A stretch of DNA of 62,809 nucleotides from Methylocystis suflitae. Its GTDB lineage: Bacteria > Pseudomonadota > Alphaproteobacteria > Rhizobiales > Beijerinckiaceae. The stretch is from the NCBI RefSeq assembly GCF_024448135.1, contig NZ_JAMRYX010000148.1, positions 1-62,809 of the forward strand. Reading direction: 5' to 3'. The position numbers and the translations under genes are program-made. How positions within the stretch are numbered: the first letter of the stretch is position 1; each line of letters opens with the position of its first letter. Positions 8,330 to 17,869 of this stretch are shown in pieces. A model generated the notes under the pieces. That model worked only from the letters and a program-made list of their open reading frames with translations, was not told where the DNA came from and made no database searches.

Positions 8330-9196
8330 TCAGGCGGCGGCGCGGCGCGGCGGCGACTTGGTCAGGAGACCGCACAGGCGCGCCAGCGTCTCGCGCAGCT
8401 CCTGACGCGGCACCACCATATCGACCATGCCGTGATCGCGTAAATATTCGGCGCGCTGGAAGCCTTCGGGAAGCTTCTCGCGGATCGTCTGCTCAATGAC
8501 GCGGGCGCCAGCGAAGCCGATGATCGCGCCGGGCTCGGCGATCTGGACGTCGCCGAGCATCGCGTAGGACGCGGTGACGCCGCCCGTCGTCGGATTGGTC
8601 AGCACGACGATATAGGGCAGGCGCGCCTCGCGCAGGCGCTGCACGGCAATGGTCGTGCGCGGCATCTGCATGAGCGAGAACATGCCCTCCTGCATGCGCG
8701 CGCCGCCCGACGCCGTGAAGATCACAAAAGGCGTGCGCTTGGCGAGCGCATATTCGCAGCCGGCGATGATCGCCTCGCCGGCCGCCATGCCAAGCGAGCC
8801 GCCCAGGAATTCGAAATCCTGAATGGCGACGGTGACCGGCGAGCCTTCGAGATTTCCGTAGGCAATCGTCACGGCGTCCGCCATGCCGGTTTTGACTCGA
8901 TATTCCTTCAGCTTGTCGACGTAACGCTTGATGTCGCGAAACTTGAGAGGATCCAAAGGCGCTTCTGGCGTCGGAAGCAGTTCGCATTCGGCGTCGTCAA
9001 AAAGACTGGCGAGCCGCGTCTCGACCGGGCAGCGCATGTGGTAGCCCGAGCCGGGCACGACATAGAGATTGGCCTCGATGTCCTTGTGGAAGACGAGTTG
9101 GCCGCTCTCGGGACATTTCACCCAGAGATTTTCCGGCGCTTCGCGTTTGATCAGCGCCTTGATCTTCGGCGGGACGACGTTCGAATACCAATTCAT
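8330..9196 (-). CDS. accD: Acetyl-CoA carboxylase carboxyltransferase beta subunit
   Basis: This 288-residue protein starts [15 protein letters not shown] and contains the carboxyltransferase signatures [31 protein letters not shown] and [15 protein letters not shown]. It forms malonyl-CoA with AccA for fatty acid synthesis. The N-terminal zinc ribbon is degenerate: where other bacteria have four Cys, this protein reads [10 protein letters not shown] and [11 protein letters not shown], so the metal site is lost, as is usual in Hyphomicrobiales AccD. The ATG overlaps the trpA stop by 4 bases (ATGA), so the two are translationally coupled. folC follows after 21 bases. Confidence 0.96.
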   Translation of the reverse strand: MNWYSNVVPPKIKALIKREAPENLWVKCPESGQLVFHKDIEANLYVVPGSGYHMRCPVETRLASLFDDAECELLPTPEAPLDPLKFRDIKRYVDKLKEYRVKTGMADAVTIAYGNLEGSPVTVAIQDFEFLGGSLGMAAGEAIIAGCEYALAKRTPFVIFTASGGARMQEGMFSLMQMPRTTIAVQRLREARLPYIVVLTNPTTGGVTASYAMLGDVQIAEPGAIIGFAGARVIEQTIREKLPEGFQRAEYLRDHGMVDMVVPRQELRETLARLCGLLTKSPPRRAAA

Positions 9197-10059
9197 GACA
9201 CGAGCCTCGTCAGCCAACTCAACACGCCGCCCTTAGGCCTGGCGTCGCGCACGCCTTCGGCGATGGACGCGACGAGCCCCGTCACAGCGCCAACGCTCGA
9301 AGGTCCGGCGCGGCCCTCGGCGTCGAGCGAGGCCTTAAGCGCTTGGACCAGCGCCGTGCCGACGACGACGCCATCGGCGTTACGGGCAAGCTCGGCGGCG
9401 TTCTCCGCATTTTTGACGCCAAATCCGACGGCGATCGGCAGCGCCGTGTGCCGCTTGATGCGCGCAACCGCCTGACTGACGCCGGCGTAGTCGGCAAGCG
9501 CCGCGCCGGTGATGCCGGTCAGCGACACATAGTAGACGAAGCCGCTTGTATTTTCGAGCACCTTGGGAAGCCGCTTGTCATCGGTCGTCGGCGTTGCGAG
9601 GCGGATGAAGTTCAGCCCGGCGTCGCGCGCGGGGGTGCAGAGTTCCGCATCTTCCTCCGGCGGCAGGTCCACGACGATCAGGCCATCGACGCCGGCGTCC
9701 CGAGCGTCGCGCAGGAAAGCGTCGACGCCGTAGACATAGATCGGGTTGTAATAGCCCATCAGCACGATGGGGGTGGCGTTGTCTCCGGCGCGAAAGTCCG
9801 CGACGAGCTTCAAGGTCTTCTTGAGCGTGGTCCCCGCCTTGAGCGCCCGCAGGCCCGCCGCTTGGATCGCTGGCCCATCCGCCATCGGATCGGTGAAAGG
9901 CATGCCGACCTCGATGACGTCCGCGCCGGCGCCGGGCAGGCCACGCAAAATGTCGAGCGACGTCGCGAGATCCGGGTCGCCGGCCATCACAAAGGTCACG
10001 AGGGCGGCGCGCCCTTCCTTCTTGAGGGCGGCGAAGCGATCATCGATGCGGGTGGGCAT
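9193..10059 (-). CDS. trpA: Tryptophan synthase alpha chain
   Basis: A 288-residue TIM barrel starting [16 protein letters not shown]. The catalytic Glu is in [17 protein letters not shown] and the catalytic Asp in [23 protein letters not shown] and VGFGVKNAE are the phosphate-binding loops. It cleaves indole-3-glycerol phosphate to indole for TrpB. In most relatives trpF-trpB lie directly upstream; here the next gene upstream is kup, 150 bases away, so trpB must be elsewhere. The ATG at 10059 is chosen because it gives the family N-terminus; the longer frame to 10098 adds unrelated residues. It overlaps accD by 4 bases. Confidence 0.95.
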   Translation of the reverse strand: MPTRIDDRFAALKKEGRAALVTFVMAGDPDLATSLDILRGLPGAGADVIEVGMPFTDPMADGPAIQAAGLRALKAGTTLKKTLKLVADFRAGDNATPIVLMGYYNPIYVYGVDAFLRDARDAGVDGLIVVDLPPEEDAELCTPARDAGLNFIRLATPTTDDKRLPKVLENTSGFVYYVSLTGITGAALADYAGVSQAVARIKRHTALPIAVGFGVKNAENAAELARNADGVVVGTALVQALKASLDAEGRAGPSSVGAVTGLVASIAEGVRDARPKGGVLSWLTRLVS

Positions 10060-10209
10060 AAGCGACAGACGTCCTTCGTAAGGCGGCGAAATCTTCAAAA
10101 AAGCCCTCTCGACCGGGCTCCGCCAGGCCCTTTTCGGCTCTTACGCGAGCCGCGCGGGCCGCCGTTGCTTAGTGCCTGGGCGCCGTCCCGTCCACTGTTT
10201 TCGCGCGCG

Positions 10210-12144
10210 CTAAATCGTCACTTGCGCGCCCAATTCCACGACGCGGTCGGAGGGGATTGAGAAGAAGTCCGTCGCATTGGCGGCCTGGCGGGTAAGCGCG
10301 ACATAGAGCTTGTCCTGCCACACCGGCATTTCGGAGGAGGGACTTTCCTTGATCGAACGCCGCCCGAGGAAGAAGCTCGTGGTCATGATGTCGTATTTGA
10401 ACCCGGCCTTGCGCATGGCGGCGAGTGCGGCCGGAACGCGAGGACTTTCCATAAAGCCATAGTGCAGCGTCGCGCGGTAGAAGTCGTCGCTGAGCTTGTC
10501 GATTTCAAAGCGCTTGCCTGGCGCGACGCGCGGCCGGTCTTCGGTCTTCACGCAGATCACCAGCACGCGCTCGTGCAGGACCTTATTGTGCTTGAGATTG
10601 TGCATCAGCGCGGTCGGGGCGACGGCCGGATCGCTCGTCAGAAAGATCGCCGTGCCGGGCACGCGCGTCGGCTTCGACTTCTGCAGCATCGCGATGAGTT
10701 CCATCATCGGAATGGAGTCGCGATGGGTTTTCTCGGCGAGAAGCCGCGTGCCGCGCGTCCAGGTCCACATGATGATCATGACGCAGCCGCCGAGCGCGAG
10801 CGGAACCCAGCCGCCGTCTTTGACCTTCATCAGATTGGCGGCCAGAAAGGCGAGTTCGACGACCAGGAAAGAGGCCGCGAAGAGGATCGACACGAACAGC
10901 GGCCAGCCCCATTTGCGCCAAGCGACGATGAACAGCAGCGACGTCGAAAGCACCATGGTGCCAGTGACCGCGATGCCATAGGCGGACGCAAGCGCCGATG
11001 AGCTCTTAAAGGCGATGACGAGCAGCAGCACGCCGATGAGCAGCAGCCGGTTGATGCGGCCAATATAGATTTGGCCTTCCTGCGACGCCGACGTATGCGT
11101 GACTTCGAGGCGCGGAATGAGTCCGAGCTGAATGGCTTGCCGCGTCAGCGAGAAGGCTCCGGTAATCACCGCTTGCGCGGCGATTGTCGTGGCCAGCGTC
11201 GAAAGGACGACAAGCGGCAAAAGCGCCCAGTCCGGCGCCAGCAGAAAGAACGGATTGCCGACGGCTTCTGGGCGCGACAGCACGAGCGCGCCCTGGCCGA
11301 GGTAATTGAGCAGCAGCGCCGGCAACACGAATCCGAGCCAGGCCGTGCGGATCGGCCCACGGCCGAAATGGCCCATGTCGGCGTAAAGCGCTTCGACGCC
11401 GGTGACCGCGAGGAAAACCGAGCCGAGGACGGCGAAGCCGAGCCAGCCGTGGGCCACCAGAAAGGCGATGCCTTGCCGCGGGTCGAAACTGCGCAATACC
11501 TGCGGCGCTTCGGGAATATGCATCGCGCCCAACACGCCGATCGTCAGAAAAAAGACGATCATGATCGGCCCAAAAAAAGCCGCCACCCGCGCCGTTCCGT
11601 GACTTTGCACCCAGAATAGCGTGACCAGAATGAAAATGGTGATGGGCAGGACGAATTCGCTGAAGCGGTGAGTGACGAGCTCCAGGCCTTCAATGGCGGA
11701 CATCACCGAGATGGCCGGCGTAATGATCGCCTCGCCAGCGAAGAGCGCCGCGCCCGCGACGCCGAGCAGAAAGGCGACTCTCGTGCGCCGGCCCATTGCG
11801 GTCTGCGCCAGGGCCATCAGCGAAAGTATGCCGCCTTCGCCGCGGTTGTCCGCGCGCATGACGAAGATGATGTATTTGATCGTCACCGTGAAAATCAGCG
11901 CAAATATGAGCAGCGAGATGGCGCCAATGACGGATTCCTCCGTCAGCGCGTCATGCTCCACCTGATGGGCGAGCGACTCGCGCAGCGCATACAGCGGGCT
12001 GGTGCCAATGTCGCCATAGACGACGCCGATCGAGCCGATGATGAGGCCGACGACCCCGCCCTTCGTACGCTCGTCCCCTAGATGCGCATGAGCTTGCGTC
12101 CCATCGCCGCCGGAGGCGGGACCGGCGTCGGATCGCTGCGTCAT
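10210..12144 (-). CDS. kup: Kup-type low-affinity potassium transporter
   Basis: This 644-residue inner-membrane protein has about 12 hydrophobic segments in residues 30-450 and a soluble C-terminal domain. Diagnostic motifs are GVVYGDIGTSPLYALRES, FVMRADNRGEGGILSLMALA, FAGEAIITPAISVMSAIEGL, VEALYADMGHFGRGPI and LNYLGQGAL. Kup proteins take up K+ with protons. The start ATG at 12144 has AAGGA about 9 bases upstream. The C-terminal domain (VLVICVKTEDRPRVAPGKR to the end) is the expected regulatory part. It is transcribed away from the dienelactone hydrolase gene and toward trpA. Confidence 0.95.
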   Translation of the reverse strand: MTQRSDAGPASGGDGTQAHAHLGDERTKGGVVGLIIGSIGVVYGDIGTSPLYALRESLAHQVEHDALTEESVIGAISLLIFALIFTVTIKYIIFVMRADNRGEGGILSLMALAQTAMGRRTRVAFLLGVAGAALFAGEAIITPAISVMSAIEGLELVTHRFSEFVLPITIFILVTLFWVQSHGTARVAAFFGPIMIVFFLTIGVLGAMHIPEAPQVLRSFDPRQGIAFLVAHGWLGFAVLGSVFLAVTGVEALYADMGHFGRGPIRTAWLGFVLPALLLNYLGQGALVLSRPEAVGNPFFLLAPDWALLPLVVLSTLATTIAAQAVITGAFSLTRQAIQLGLIPRLEVTHTSASQEGQIYIGRINRLLLIGVLLLVIAFKSSSALASAYGIAVTGTMVLSTSLLFIVAWRKWGWPLFVSILFAASFLVVELAFLAANLMKVKDGGWVPLALGGCVMIIMWTWTRGTRLLAEKTHRDSIPMMELIAMLQKSKPTRVPGTAIFLTSDPAVAPTALMHNLKHNKVLHERVLVICVKTEDRPRVAPGKRFEIDKLSDDFYRATLHYGFMESPRVPAALAAMRKAGFKYDIMTTSFFLGRRSIKESPSSEMPVWQDKLYVALTRQAANATDFFSIPSDRVVELGAQVTI

Positions 12145-12407
12145 GGGAAGTTTCCTTCGATGGGACCCGCCGCGCCTTTTATCGACACGCTCGGAAGCGG
12201 GCGCTCGCCCGGGACGAGAACGAGGGCGACCAAGGCTTCCTCTCCTTCGGCGTGGGTCCGCCGATACGGTGCGGCGATATACGCGGTTTCGCGCACAAAG
12301 AGAAGTCGCGGTTGCGGCGCGATATTGGCGCGCCAGACTTTATAGCGTTCGCGGCGGTCGGAACTTTGACGTAGACGCGACGGCGTCGTGGTCGGCCGGC
12401 TGGACAC
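12141..12407 (-). CDS. Possible small protein coupled to kup (uncertain)
   Basis: An 88-codon frame ends exactly in an ATGA overlap with the kup start. Its product is basic at the N-terminus and then reads ETAYIAAPYRRTHAEGEEAL and proline-rich sequence. No family is recognised, there is no signal peptide or membrane segment, and no clear ribosome site precedes the ATG at 12407. Third-position GC is high in the middle of the frame, as in real genes here, but high-GC DNA gives such frames by chance. Taken alone, the 314 bases between kup and the dienelactone hydrolase gene (12145-12458) hold no other feature I can support. Confidence 0.25.
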   Translation of the reverse strand: MSSRPTTTPSRLRQSSDRRERYKVWRANIAPQPRLLFVRETAYIAAPYRRTHAEGEEALVALVLVPGERPLPSVSIKGAAGPIEGNFP

Positions 12408-12458
12408 GGCCCGTCCTTTTCATAGCTAATCCCTGACGTCAGCTCTGTAGGAGGCCTC

Positions 12459-13256
12459 GTGACCTTGCCTTCGAACACCCCAGCCCGGTTCGCCCCAGCG
12501 GCGGGCGCGCCCGCGCCAAGCGCCATCGCCACGGACGTCACGGGACTTGAGGCGGGCATGACGACGCTGCCAGGCGGCGCGCCGGCCTATATCGCCCGCC
12601 CCCGGACCGGCGGCGATTTCCCGATTATCCTCGTGGCGCAGGAAATCTTTGGCCTGCACGAACATATCCGCGACATTGTGCGGCGGTTCGCGAAGCTCGG
12701 GTTTCTCGCCATTGCGCCCGACTTCCTCATTCGCTACGGGGACCCGCAAGAAGCGCCAGACATAGAGGCGATTCGCGCCATCGTCGCCAAGGTTCCCGAC
12801 GCCGAGACAATGGAGATATTCGATCAGGCGCTCGCTTACGCCGCGACGAAAGGCGGCGACGCCAAACGCGCGGCGATCACCGGGTTTTGCTGGGGCGGGC
12901 GCATCGCCTGGCTCTATGCGGCGCATCATCCCCGGCTCCTCGCCTGCATTCCCTGGTACGGGCGGCTTGATGGGCCGCATACGCCGGCGCAGCCACGCTG
13001 GCCGATAGACATCGCGGGGGAGCTGAAAACGCCGACGCTGGGGCTTTACGGCGGCGCTGATCCGAGCATTCCCGCCGAACTCATCGAGACCATGCGCGAG
13101 CGCCTGAAGCAGGCGCAGGCGCCCGCCGAGATCATCGTCTACCCCGACGCGCCGCATGCGTTCTTTGCCGACTATCGCGACAGCTATCGGCCAGACGTCG
13201 CCAGGGACGCGTGGCAAAAGGCGCTGGCCTTCCTGCGCGCGAAGGGCGTCGGGTAA
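12459..13256 (+). CDS. Dienelactone hydrolase family protein
   Basis: This 265-residue alpha/beta hydrolase begins with GTG at 12459, preceded by AGGAGG six bases upstream. The triad is visible: Cys in ITGFCWGGRIAW, Asp in LYGGADPSIP and His in YPDAPHAFFADYR. The QEIFGLHEHIRD motif near residue 65 is typical of carboxymethylenebutenolidases. Such enzymes open dienelactone in chlorocatechol breakdown, but most chromosomal copies have unknown ester or lactone substrates. The first 40 residues are Ala/Pro-rich and lack a clear signal peptide. No aromatic ring-cleavage gene is beside it, so the physiological substrate cannot be named. Confidence 0.85.
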   Translation: MTLPSNTPARFAPAAGAPAPSAIATDVTGLEAGMTTLPGGAPAYIARPRTGGDFPIILVAQEIFGLHEHIRDIVRRFAKLGFLAIAPDFLIRYGDPQEAPDIEAIRAIVAKVPDAETMEIFDQALAYAATKGGDAKRAAITGFCWGGRIAWLYAAHHPRLLACIPWYGRLDGPHTPAQPRWPIDIAGELKTPTLGLYGGADPSIPAELIETMRERLKQAQAPAEIIVYPDAPHAFFADYRDSYRPDVARDAWQKALAFLRAKGVG

Positions 13257-13262
13257 CCGCGT

Positions 13263-14072
13263 TTACCGCGGGACGAGCGCGATGATGCGGGCGGGGCCGC
13301 CCGAGCCTTTTTCGATCTTCATCGGCAAGGCGACGAGAATCGCGCCCGTTGGCGGCAGCTGGTCGAGGGCGGTGAGGTTCTCAAGCCCGCCGATATTTGC
13401 GGCGCCAATGATCCTGTGCACCAAAAAATCCTGTGACGGCCCGTTGTCGACGCTCGCCGTGTCGACGCCGATGAGATTGGGGCGGCGCTCTTTCGCGAGC
13501 CAGGCCGCCGCTTCAGGCCCGAAAGACGGGAAATGGAGATGTGCGGCGTCGCCCGGCGTGTCGTCGCCAAGATAGGCCTTCTTGTCGGGCCAGCGCGCGC
13601 TCCATCCGGTGCGCAGCAGCACGATCGCTTTGTCGGGTATGCGGCCATGCGCCGCTTCCCAGGCGGCGATGTCTTCGATCGTCAGCAGATAGTCCGGGTT
13701 CGCCGCGGCCTTGGCGGCGACATCAATGACGATCGCAGGGCCGACGAAGCGCTCGACCGGGATCTCGGCGTTTGTCCAGCGGCCTTCGGCGAAGTGCATC
13801 GGCGCGTCGAGATGGGTGCCGCCATGCTCGGGCGAACAAAAGGCGTTGGCGAAATAGAAGAAGCCTGCCTTGGTCGGTCCCTTGTGCAGCACTTTGAGCT
13901 CGAAACCCGACGGCGAGGTCGGCCAATAGACGGTTTCGGCGTTGAAGGCGTGAGTGAGGTCGACGACCTTGCTCGACGAGAGATCGAGGCTCTGAGCTTG
14001 CGCCAATTCGAGACGGGCGGCGGAGAACGTCAAACAGAGAAACAGACCGCCGAACGCCATTCGTTTTTTCAT
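13263..14072 (-). CDS. Exported cyclase family protein (arylformamidase-like)
   Basis: A 269-residue protein with a Sec signal peptide (MKKRMAFGGLFLCLTFSAAR, cleavage near LAQA). The mature part has the cyclase/kynurenine-formamidase-type metal motif HGGTHLDAPMHF, with EIPVERFVGPAIVID following and LLRTGWSARW in the second half. These metal-dependent hydrolases act on amides or esters such as N-formylkynurenine. A signal peptide is usual only for the periplasmic subgroup, whose substrates are unknown. It is convergent with the dienelactone hydrolase gene (6 bases between stops). The next gene upstream on this strand, for the SDHAF4-like protein, ends 39 bases away. Confidence 0.85.
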   Translation of the reverse strand: MKKRMAFGGLFLCLTFSAARLELAQAQSLDLSSSKVVDLTHAFNAETVYWPTSPSGFELKVLHKGPTKAGFFYFANAFCSPEHGGTHLDAPMHFAEGRWTNAEIPVERFVGPAIVIDVAAKAAANPDYLLTIEDIAAWEAAHGRIPDKAIVLLRTGWSARWPDKKAYLGDDTPGDAAHLHFPSFGPEAAAWLAKERRPNLIGVDTASVDNGPSQDFLVHRIIGAANIGGLENLTALDQLPPTGAILVALPMKIEKGSGGPARIIALVPR

Positions 14073-14111
14073 ATCGGGACGCTCTCCAGAAACGCGCTCG
14101 CGCGCAGCTGA

Positions 14112-14318
14112 TCAAAAATCGCTAGCAATTCCTTTGACTTCCCAGTCGCCGTAGCGCGCCGGGTCAGGTCCGCCGCGGCCGCCAAGTTCTTGCGGCGGGG
14201 CCGGAGCTTGGGCCGCTTCGCGGCGACGCGCCGCGGCTTCGGCCAATGCGCGCTGCGCGGCCGGCGGCGGCTGCGTGGGCCGCTCTGTCGAACTTGCTGC
14301 GTCTCCTGTCTTCGACAC
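14112..14318 (-). CDS. DUF1674 protein, succinate dehydrogenase assembly factor 4-like
   Basis: A 68-residue protein starting with GTG at 14318, with AGGAA about 8 bases upstream. The N-terminal half is a disordered Ala/Pro/Glu-rich region. The last 23 residues carry the DUF1674 signature: GGRGGPDPARYGDWEVKG followed by IASDF at the C-terminus. In mitochondria the homologous SDHAF4/Sdh8 protects the flavinylated SdhA subunit during assembly of succinate dehydrogenase. A similar role in alphaproteobacteria is inferred. No sdh genes are in the window. It is divergent from rsmB, whose start lies about 80 bases away. Confidence 0.9.
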   Translation of the reverse strand: MSKTGDAASSTERPTQPPPAAQRALAEAAARRREAAQAPAPPQELGGRGGPDPARYGDWEVKGIASDF

Positions 14319-14399
14319 GGTCCGTTCCTGTGTGCATTCATCGCCCGCCGCCGCGCCAATTATGCTATGATTCGGTTCGGTCGCGGAGGGAGAAGCCGT

Positions 14400-15818
14400 T
14401 TGGCGAACAGCGACAGTAGATCAATTTCCGCCCGGACCAAATCGGCGCGTCAAGGGTCCCGGCAAGGGTTCGTGCCCGCCGAAGCGGTGCGGGAGGCCGA
14501 AGCGGCGAAGATTCCCGGGTTGCCGGCGCGCCTCGCCGCAGCCAACATCATCGGCGACATCGTGCAAGGCGGACATCGTCTCGATGAGTGTTTCGCCCCG
14601 AACGCGGTTCCTTCGCGCCTCTCCGGGCTCGACGCCCGCGACGTGTCGCTCACGCGCTCGATCGTCACGGTTGCGGTGCGTCGGCTCGGCCTGATCCGCC
14701 ACGCTCTCGCCGAACTCCTCGAAAAGGGGCTGCCGCGTCAGGCCGCGCGGCTTGAGTTCTCGCTGATCGCCGCCGCCGCGCAAATTCTGTTTCTCGACGC
14801 GGCCGATCACGCTGCCGTCGATCTCGCGGTGCGCGCGGCGCGCCTTGAACCGAAAACCGCCGGCTTTAGCGGGCTCGTCAACGGCGTGTTGCGCAATCTC
14901 GCGCGCCGGCGGCAGGAATTCTTAGACGTCGCCGCAAGCGGCGAGTACGACGCGCCGCCATGGCTGGCGCAGCGTTGGCGCAAACATTATGGGGAAGACG
15001 CTGGGCGCGCCATCGCGGCGATGCACATGCTCGAGCCGCCGCTCGACGTATCAGTCAAGGACGACCCTGAGGGCTGGGCGGAGCGGCTGGACGGGGTCGT
15101 GTTGCCGACGGGCTCGGTGCGGCTGCGCAGCCACGCGCCGATCAGCGAGCTGCCGGGCTATGAGGATGGCGAGTGGTGGGTGCAGGACGCCGCCGCCGCG
15201 CTGCCGGCGCGCCTGCTCGCGCCGAAGCCGGATGAGCGCGTGCTCGACATGTGCGCCGCGCCTGGCGGCAAGACGGCGCAAATGGCGCTTGCCCGCGCGC
15301 AGGTGGTCGCTTTGGACCGTTCGGCGGAGCGCCTGAAGCTGCTCGCCGCCAATCTCGCCCGGCTGCAGTTACACGCGGAAGTTGCGGTCGGCGACGCCGC
15401 CGCCTATCAGGCGCAGCCTTTCGACGCGATTTTGATCGATGCGCCCTGTTCGGCGACGGGAACGATCCGCCGCCATCCTGACGTGCCCTGGACCAAGAAG
15501 CCGGGCGACATCGAAACGCTCGCGAGTTTGCAAACAAAGCTGCTCAATCGCGCGGCGCTCCTGACGCGGGCCGGGGGGCGCATCGTCTATTGCACCTGCT
15601 CGCTGGAGCCTGAGGAAGGCGAACAGCAGATCGCCGCGTTTTTGCGCCGCAATCCGGATTTCCGCCGAATGCCGATCGATCCGAGCGAGGGCGTCCCGGA
15701 GGCGTTCATCAACCGAGACGGCGATCTGCGCACCTTGCCGCACTACTGGCCGAACGAAGATCCGCGCCTTGCCGGCATCGACGGATTTTTCGCCGCGCGG
15801 CTCCTGCGGTCGGCCTAG
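14400..15818 (+). CDS. rsmB: RsmB-type rRNA cytosine-C5 methyltransferase
   Basis: The protein has about 472 residues. The N-terminal part (to about residue 170) is a NusB-like RNA-binding helical domain (GLPARLAAANIIGDIV through FSGLVNGVLRNLARRR). It is followed by an SAM-dependent methyltransferase domain with DMCAAPGGKTAQMALA, VALDRSAERL, the catalytic-cysteine motif DAPCSATGTIRRHPD and YCTCSLEPEEGEQQ. It methylates cytosine in 16S rRNA. The start is uncertain: TTG at 14400 has GGAGGGAG about 10 bases upstream, while ATG at 14367 has none, so TTG is chosen. The stop lies 3 bases from the convergent rppH stop. Confidence 0.92.
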   Translation: MANSDSRSISARTKSARQGSRQGFVPAEAVREAEAAKIPGLPARLAAANIIGDIVQGGHRLDECFAPNAVPSRLSGLDARDVSLTRSIVTVAVRRLGLIRHALAELLEKGLPRQAARLEFSLIAAAAQILFLDAADHAAVDLAVRAARLEPKTAGFSGLVNGVLRNLARRRQEFLDVAASGEYDAPPWLAQRWRKHYGEDAGRAIAAMHMLEPPLDVSVKDDPEGWAERLDGVVLPTGSVRLRSHAPISELPGYEDGEWWVQDAAAALPARLLAPKPDERVLDMCAAPGGKTAQMALARAQVVALDRSAERLKLLAANLARLQLHAEVAVGDAAAYQAQPFDAILIDAPCSATGTIRRHPDVPWTKKPGDIETLASLQTKLLNRAALLTRAGGRIVYCTCSLEPEEGEQQIAAFLRRNPDFRRMPIDPSEGVPEAFINRDGDLRTLPHYWPNEDPRLAGIDGFFAARLLRSA

Positions 15819-15820
15819 TT

Positions 15821-16330
15821 CTAGGCCCGCGCCGCGGTGAGGGGCGTGAACTCCTTCACCACCTGCTCATAGACGAGCCGCTTGAACGGCACGATGAGAT
15901 CCGGCAGCGCCGAAAGCGCCTCCCAGCGCCAGGCGTCAAATTCAGGTTTGTGCGCGCCGTGGCCCGGCGCGTGAATATCGATTTCGCTTTCGTCGCCGGT
16001 GAAGCGCAACGCGAACCAGCGCTGGGTTTGGCCGACATATTTGCCGCTCCAGCGGTTGTTGTTGTTTCTGGGCAGATCATAGCAAAGCCAGTCAGGAGCC
16101 TCGCCGAGAAGGGCGACGCTCGACACATTGGTCTCTTCGTAAAGCTCGCGCAGCGCCGCCTCATAGGGCGTCTCGCCCTCGTCGATGCCCCCCTGGGGCA
16201 TCTGCCAGAGATAGGGCGGGCGGGTCTGGTCGTGGGCGCCCTTAGCGCGCCGGCGCCCGATAAAGGCGAGGCCTTGCGCATTGAGCAACAAGACGCCGAC
16301 GCAGGGCCGATACAATCCGCGGCCGCTCAT
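15821..16330 (-). CDS. rppH: RNA pyrophosphohydrolase (Nudix)
   Basis: A 169-residue Nudix hydrolase starting [20 protein letters not shown]. The Nudix box is complete: [20 protein letters not shown] followed by TNV, with the metal-binding RELYEE core. WQMPQG before it and the C-terminal [20 protein letters not shown] are typical of RppH/IalA proteins. It removes pyrophosphate from the 5-prime end of triphosphorylated RNA and so primes mRNA decay; related proteins also hydrolyse diadenosine polyphosphates. The longer frame to 16399 adds residues with no family match, so ATG at 16330 is used. ppx lies upstream on the same strand, 125 bases away. Confidence 0.93.
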   Translation of the reverse strand: MSGRGLYRPCVGVLLLNAQGLAFIGRRRAKGAHDQTRPPYLWQMPQGGIDEGETPYEAALRELYEETNVSSVALLGEAPDWLCYDLPRNNNNRWSGKYVGQTQRWFALRFTGDESEIDIHAPGHGAHKPEFDAWRWEALSALPDLIVPFKRLVYEQVVKEFTPLTAARA

Positions 16331-16455
16331 CGCCCCGTCTCGCGGCGCGGCCCATGCTGGCGCGCTCCATCGATTGCATCTGTCATCCGCTCTCCCCAAG
16401 CGTTCGCATTTTGGCGCGGATACTTCTGCCCGTCCGCGCGCTCGCCGTCGAGCTG

Positions 16456-17550
16456 CTAGACGCGCCGCGTCAACGCGCCGTCGGCCTCCATCAGCTCCAG
16501 CAGCATGCCTTCCCGCAACCCCCGGTCGGCGATGCGCGTCCGCTGCGCCGGAAAAAGCGCGCGAATCGCCTCGAAAATCGCGCAGCCGGCAAGAACGAGA
16601 TCGGCGCGTTGCGGTCCGATGCAGCCGTTGGCGACGCGTTCATCGAAATCCATGTCTCGCAGCCGCAGGATCGCCCGCGTTGCGTCATCGTCGCTCATCC
16701 ACAAGCCGTCGACGCGCCAGCGGTCGTAGCGCTCGAGCCCAAGATGGACGCCGGCCAGGGTGGTGACGGTTCCCGAAGTGCCCAAAAGATGGAAGCGCGG
16801 ACAGCGGCGCTCCGAGGCCATGCGCCCCGCGAAGGGGGCGAGAGTCTCGCGCACCTGCTGCGTCATGGCCGCGAACGTCTCGGCCGAAACGCAGCGGCCG
16901 CCGAAATGCTCTGCGAGGGTCACGACGCCGAGTTCGAGCGACGTCCACGCGCGAAAAGCGTAAGCGCCATTTTCGCTGCGCCGCTCGCGCGTCAGCCACA
17001 CGAGCTCGGTGGACCCGCCGCCGATGTCGAACAGCAGCACGCTTTCCGCAGCCGGATCGGCGAGCGACCCGCAGCCGCGGGCGGCGAAGCGCGCCTCGGT
17101 TTCGCGGTCAATGACCTCGAGCTGCAGCCCGGTGCGTTCGCGGACGCGCTCGACGAATTCGTCGCCGTTCGCCGCGCTGCGGCACGCCTGGGTCGCGACT
17201 AGGCGGGCGCGGGTGACGCCGCGCGCATCCATCTTTTCGCGGCAGATTTCGAGCGCCGCGATGGTGCGCTCGATCGCTTCCTCGCTGATCCGGCCAGCCT
17301 TGCCGAGGCCTTCCCCCAGCCGCACGATGCGCGAGAAGGCGTCGATGATGCGCAAAAAATCATTGTTGCGCCGCCGCGGCCTGTGCTCGGGCCGGGCGAT
17401 CAGCAGCCGGCAGTTGTTGGTGCCGAGGTCGAGCGCGGCATAGATATGGCGCGAGTCGAGCGCGCCGGAAGCGACGCCGGGGTTTATGTGAAGCTCGGGC
17501 GCGGCCTGCGCCGAGGCCGACGCCGTAGACGGTAGACCGGTTTCCCTCAC
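16456..17550 (-). CDS. ppx: Ppx/GppA exopolyphosphatase-type phosphatase
   Basis: About 364 residues starting at GTG 17550, which has AAGGGA four bases upstream; ATG codons further upstream (17595, 17619) lack a ribosome site. After about 40 poorly conserved residues, the ASKHA fold begins with [16 protein letters not shown] (phosphate-1 motif). It continues with the conserved [25 protein letters not shown] and [15 protein letters not shown] (phosphate-2 motif), and [13 protein letters not shown]. It hydrolyses polyphosphate or the pppGpp gamma phosphate. This is the short single-module form without the C-terminal HD domain seen in longer homologues. The GTG start is inferred from the ribosome site only. 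Confidence 0.88.
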   Translation of the reverse strand: MRETGLPSTASASAQAAPELHINPGVASGALDSRHIYAALDLGTNNCRLLIARPEHRPRRRNNDFLRIIDAFSRIVRLGEGLGKAGRISEEAIERTIAALEICREKMDARGVTRARLVATQACRSAANGDEFVERVRERTGLQLEVIDRETEARFAARGCGSLADPAAESVLLFDIGGGSTELVWLTRERRSENGAYAFRAWTSLELGVVTLAEHFGGRCVSAETFAAMTQQVRETLAPFAGRMASERRCPRFHLLGTSGTVTTLAGVHLGLERYDRWRVDGLWMSDDDATRAILRLRDMDFDERVANGCIGPQRADLVLAGCAIFEAIRALFPAQRTRIADRGLREGMLLELMEADGALTRRV

Positions 17551-17795
17551 TCGATCCCTTCCGCGGAGCCGCTCCGTCCCGCCTCTGCGCCGCATCGACA
17601 GAAGCGGAGCGGCGATCATCGTAACGCCACGAGGCCGGCGTAAATTTCTTACATGCAGGATCGGCGCGCCGCCCGCAAGGGCGTTTACTGCGAGCATAAG
17701 GGCGCAACCCGGCGGCGTTGGCGGCCGGAAGGTTGACACTGTCGGCCGCGCTCTCTAAGTCACCAGCCGTTCGCGCGCGCGCTGCGCGGCGCCGT

Positions 17796-17869
17796 TGGGG
17801 GATAGTTCAACGGTAGAACAGCGGACTCTGACTCCGTTAATCTTGGTTCGAATCCAGGTCCCCCAGCCA
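17796..17869 (+). tRNA. tRNA-Gln (anticodon CUG), copy 1
   Basis: A cloverleaf can be drawn from the sequence: 7-bp acceptor stem TGGGGGA/TCCCCCA, the anticodon stem GCGGA/TCCGT around loop CTCTGAC with anticodon CTG at 17828-17830, GGTTCGAATCC in the T arm, discriminator G and a genomically encoded CCA (17867-17869). The anticodon reads CAG glutamine codons. An identical 74-base copy lies at 18705-18778. Confidence 0.97.
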
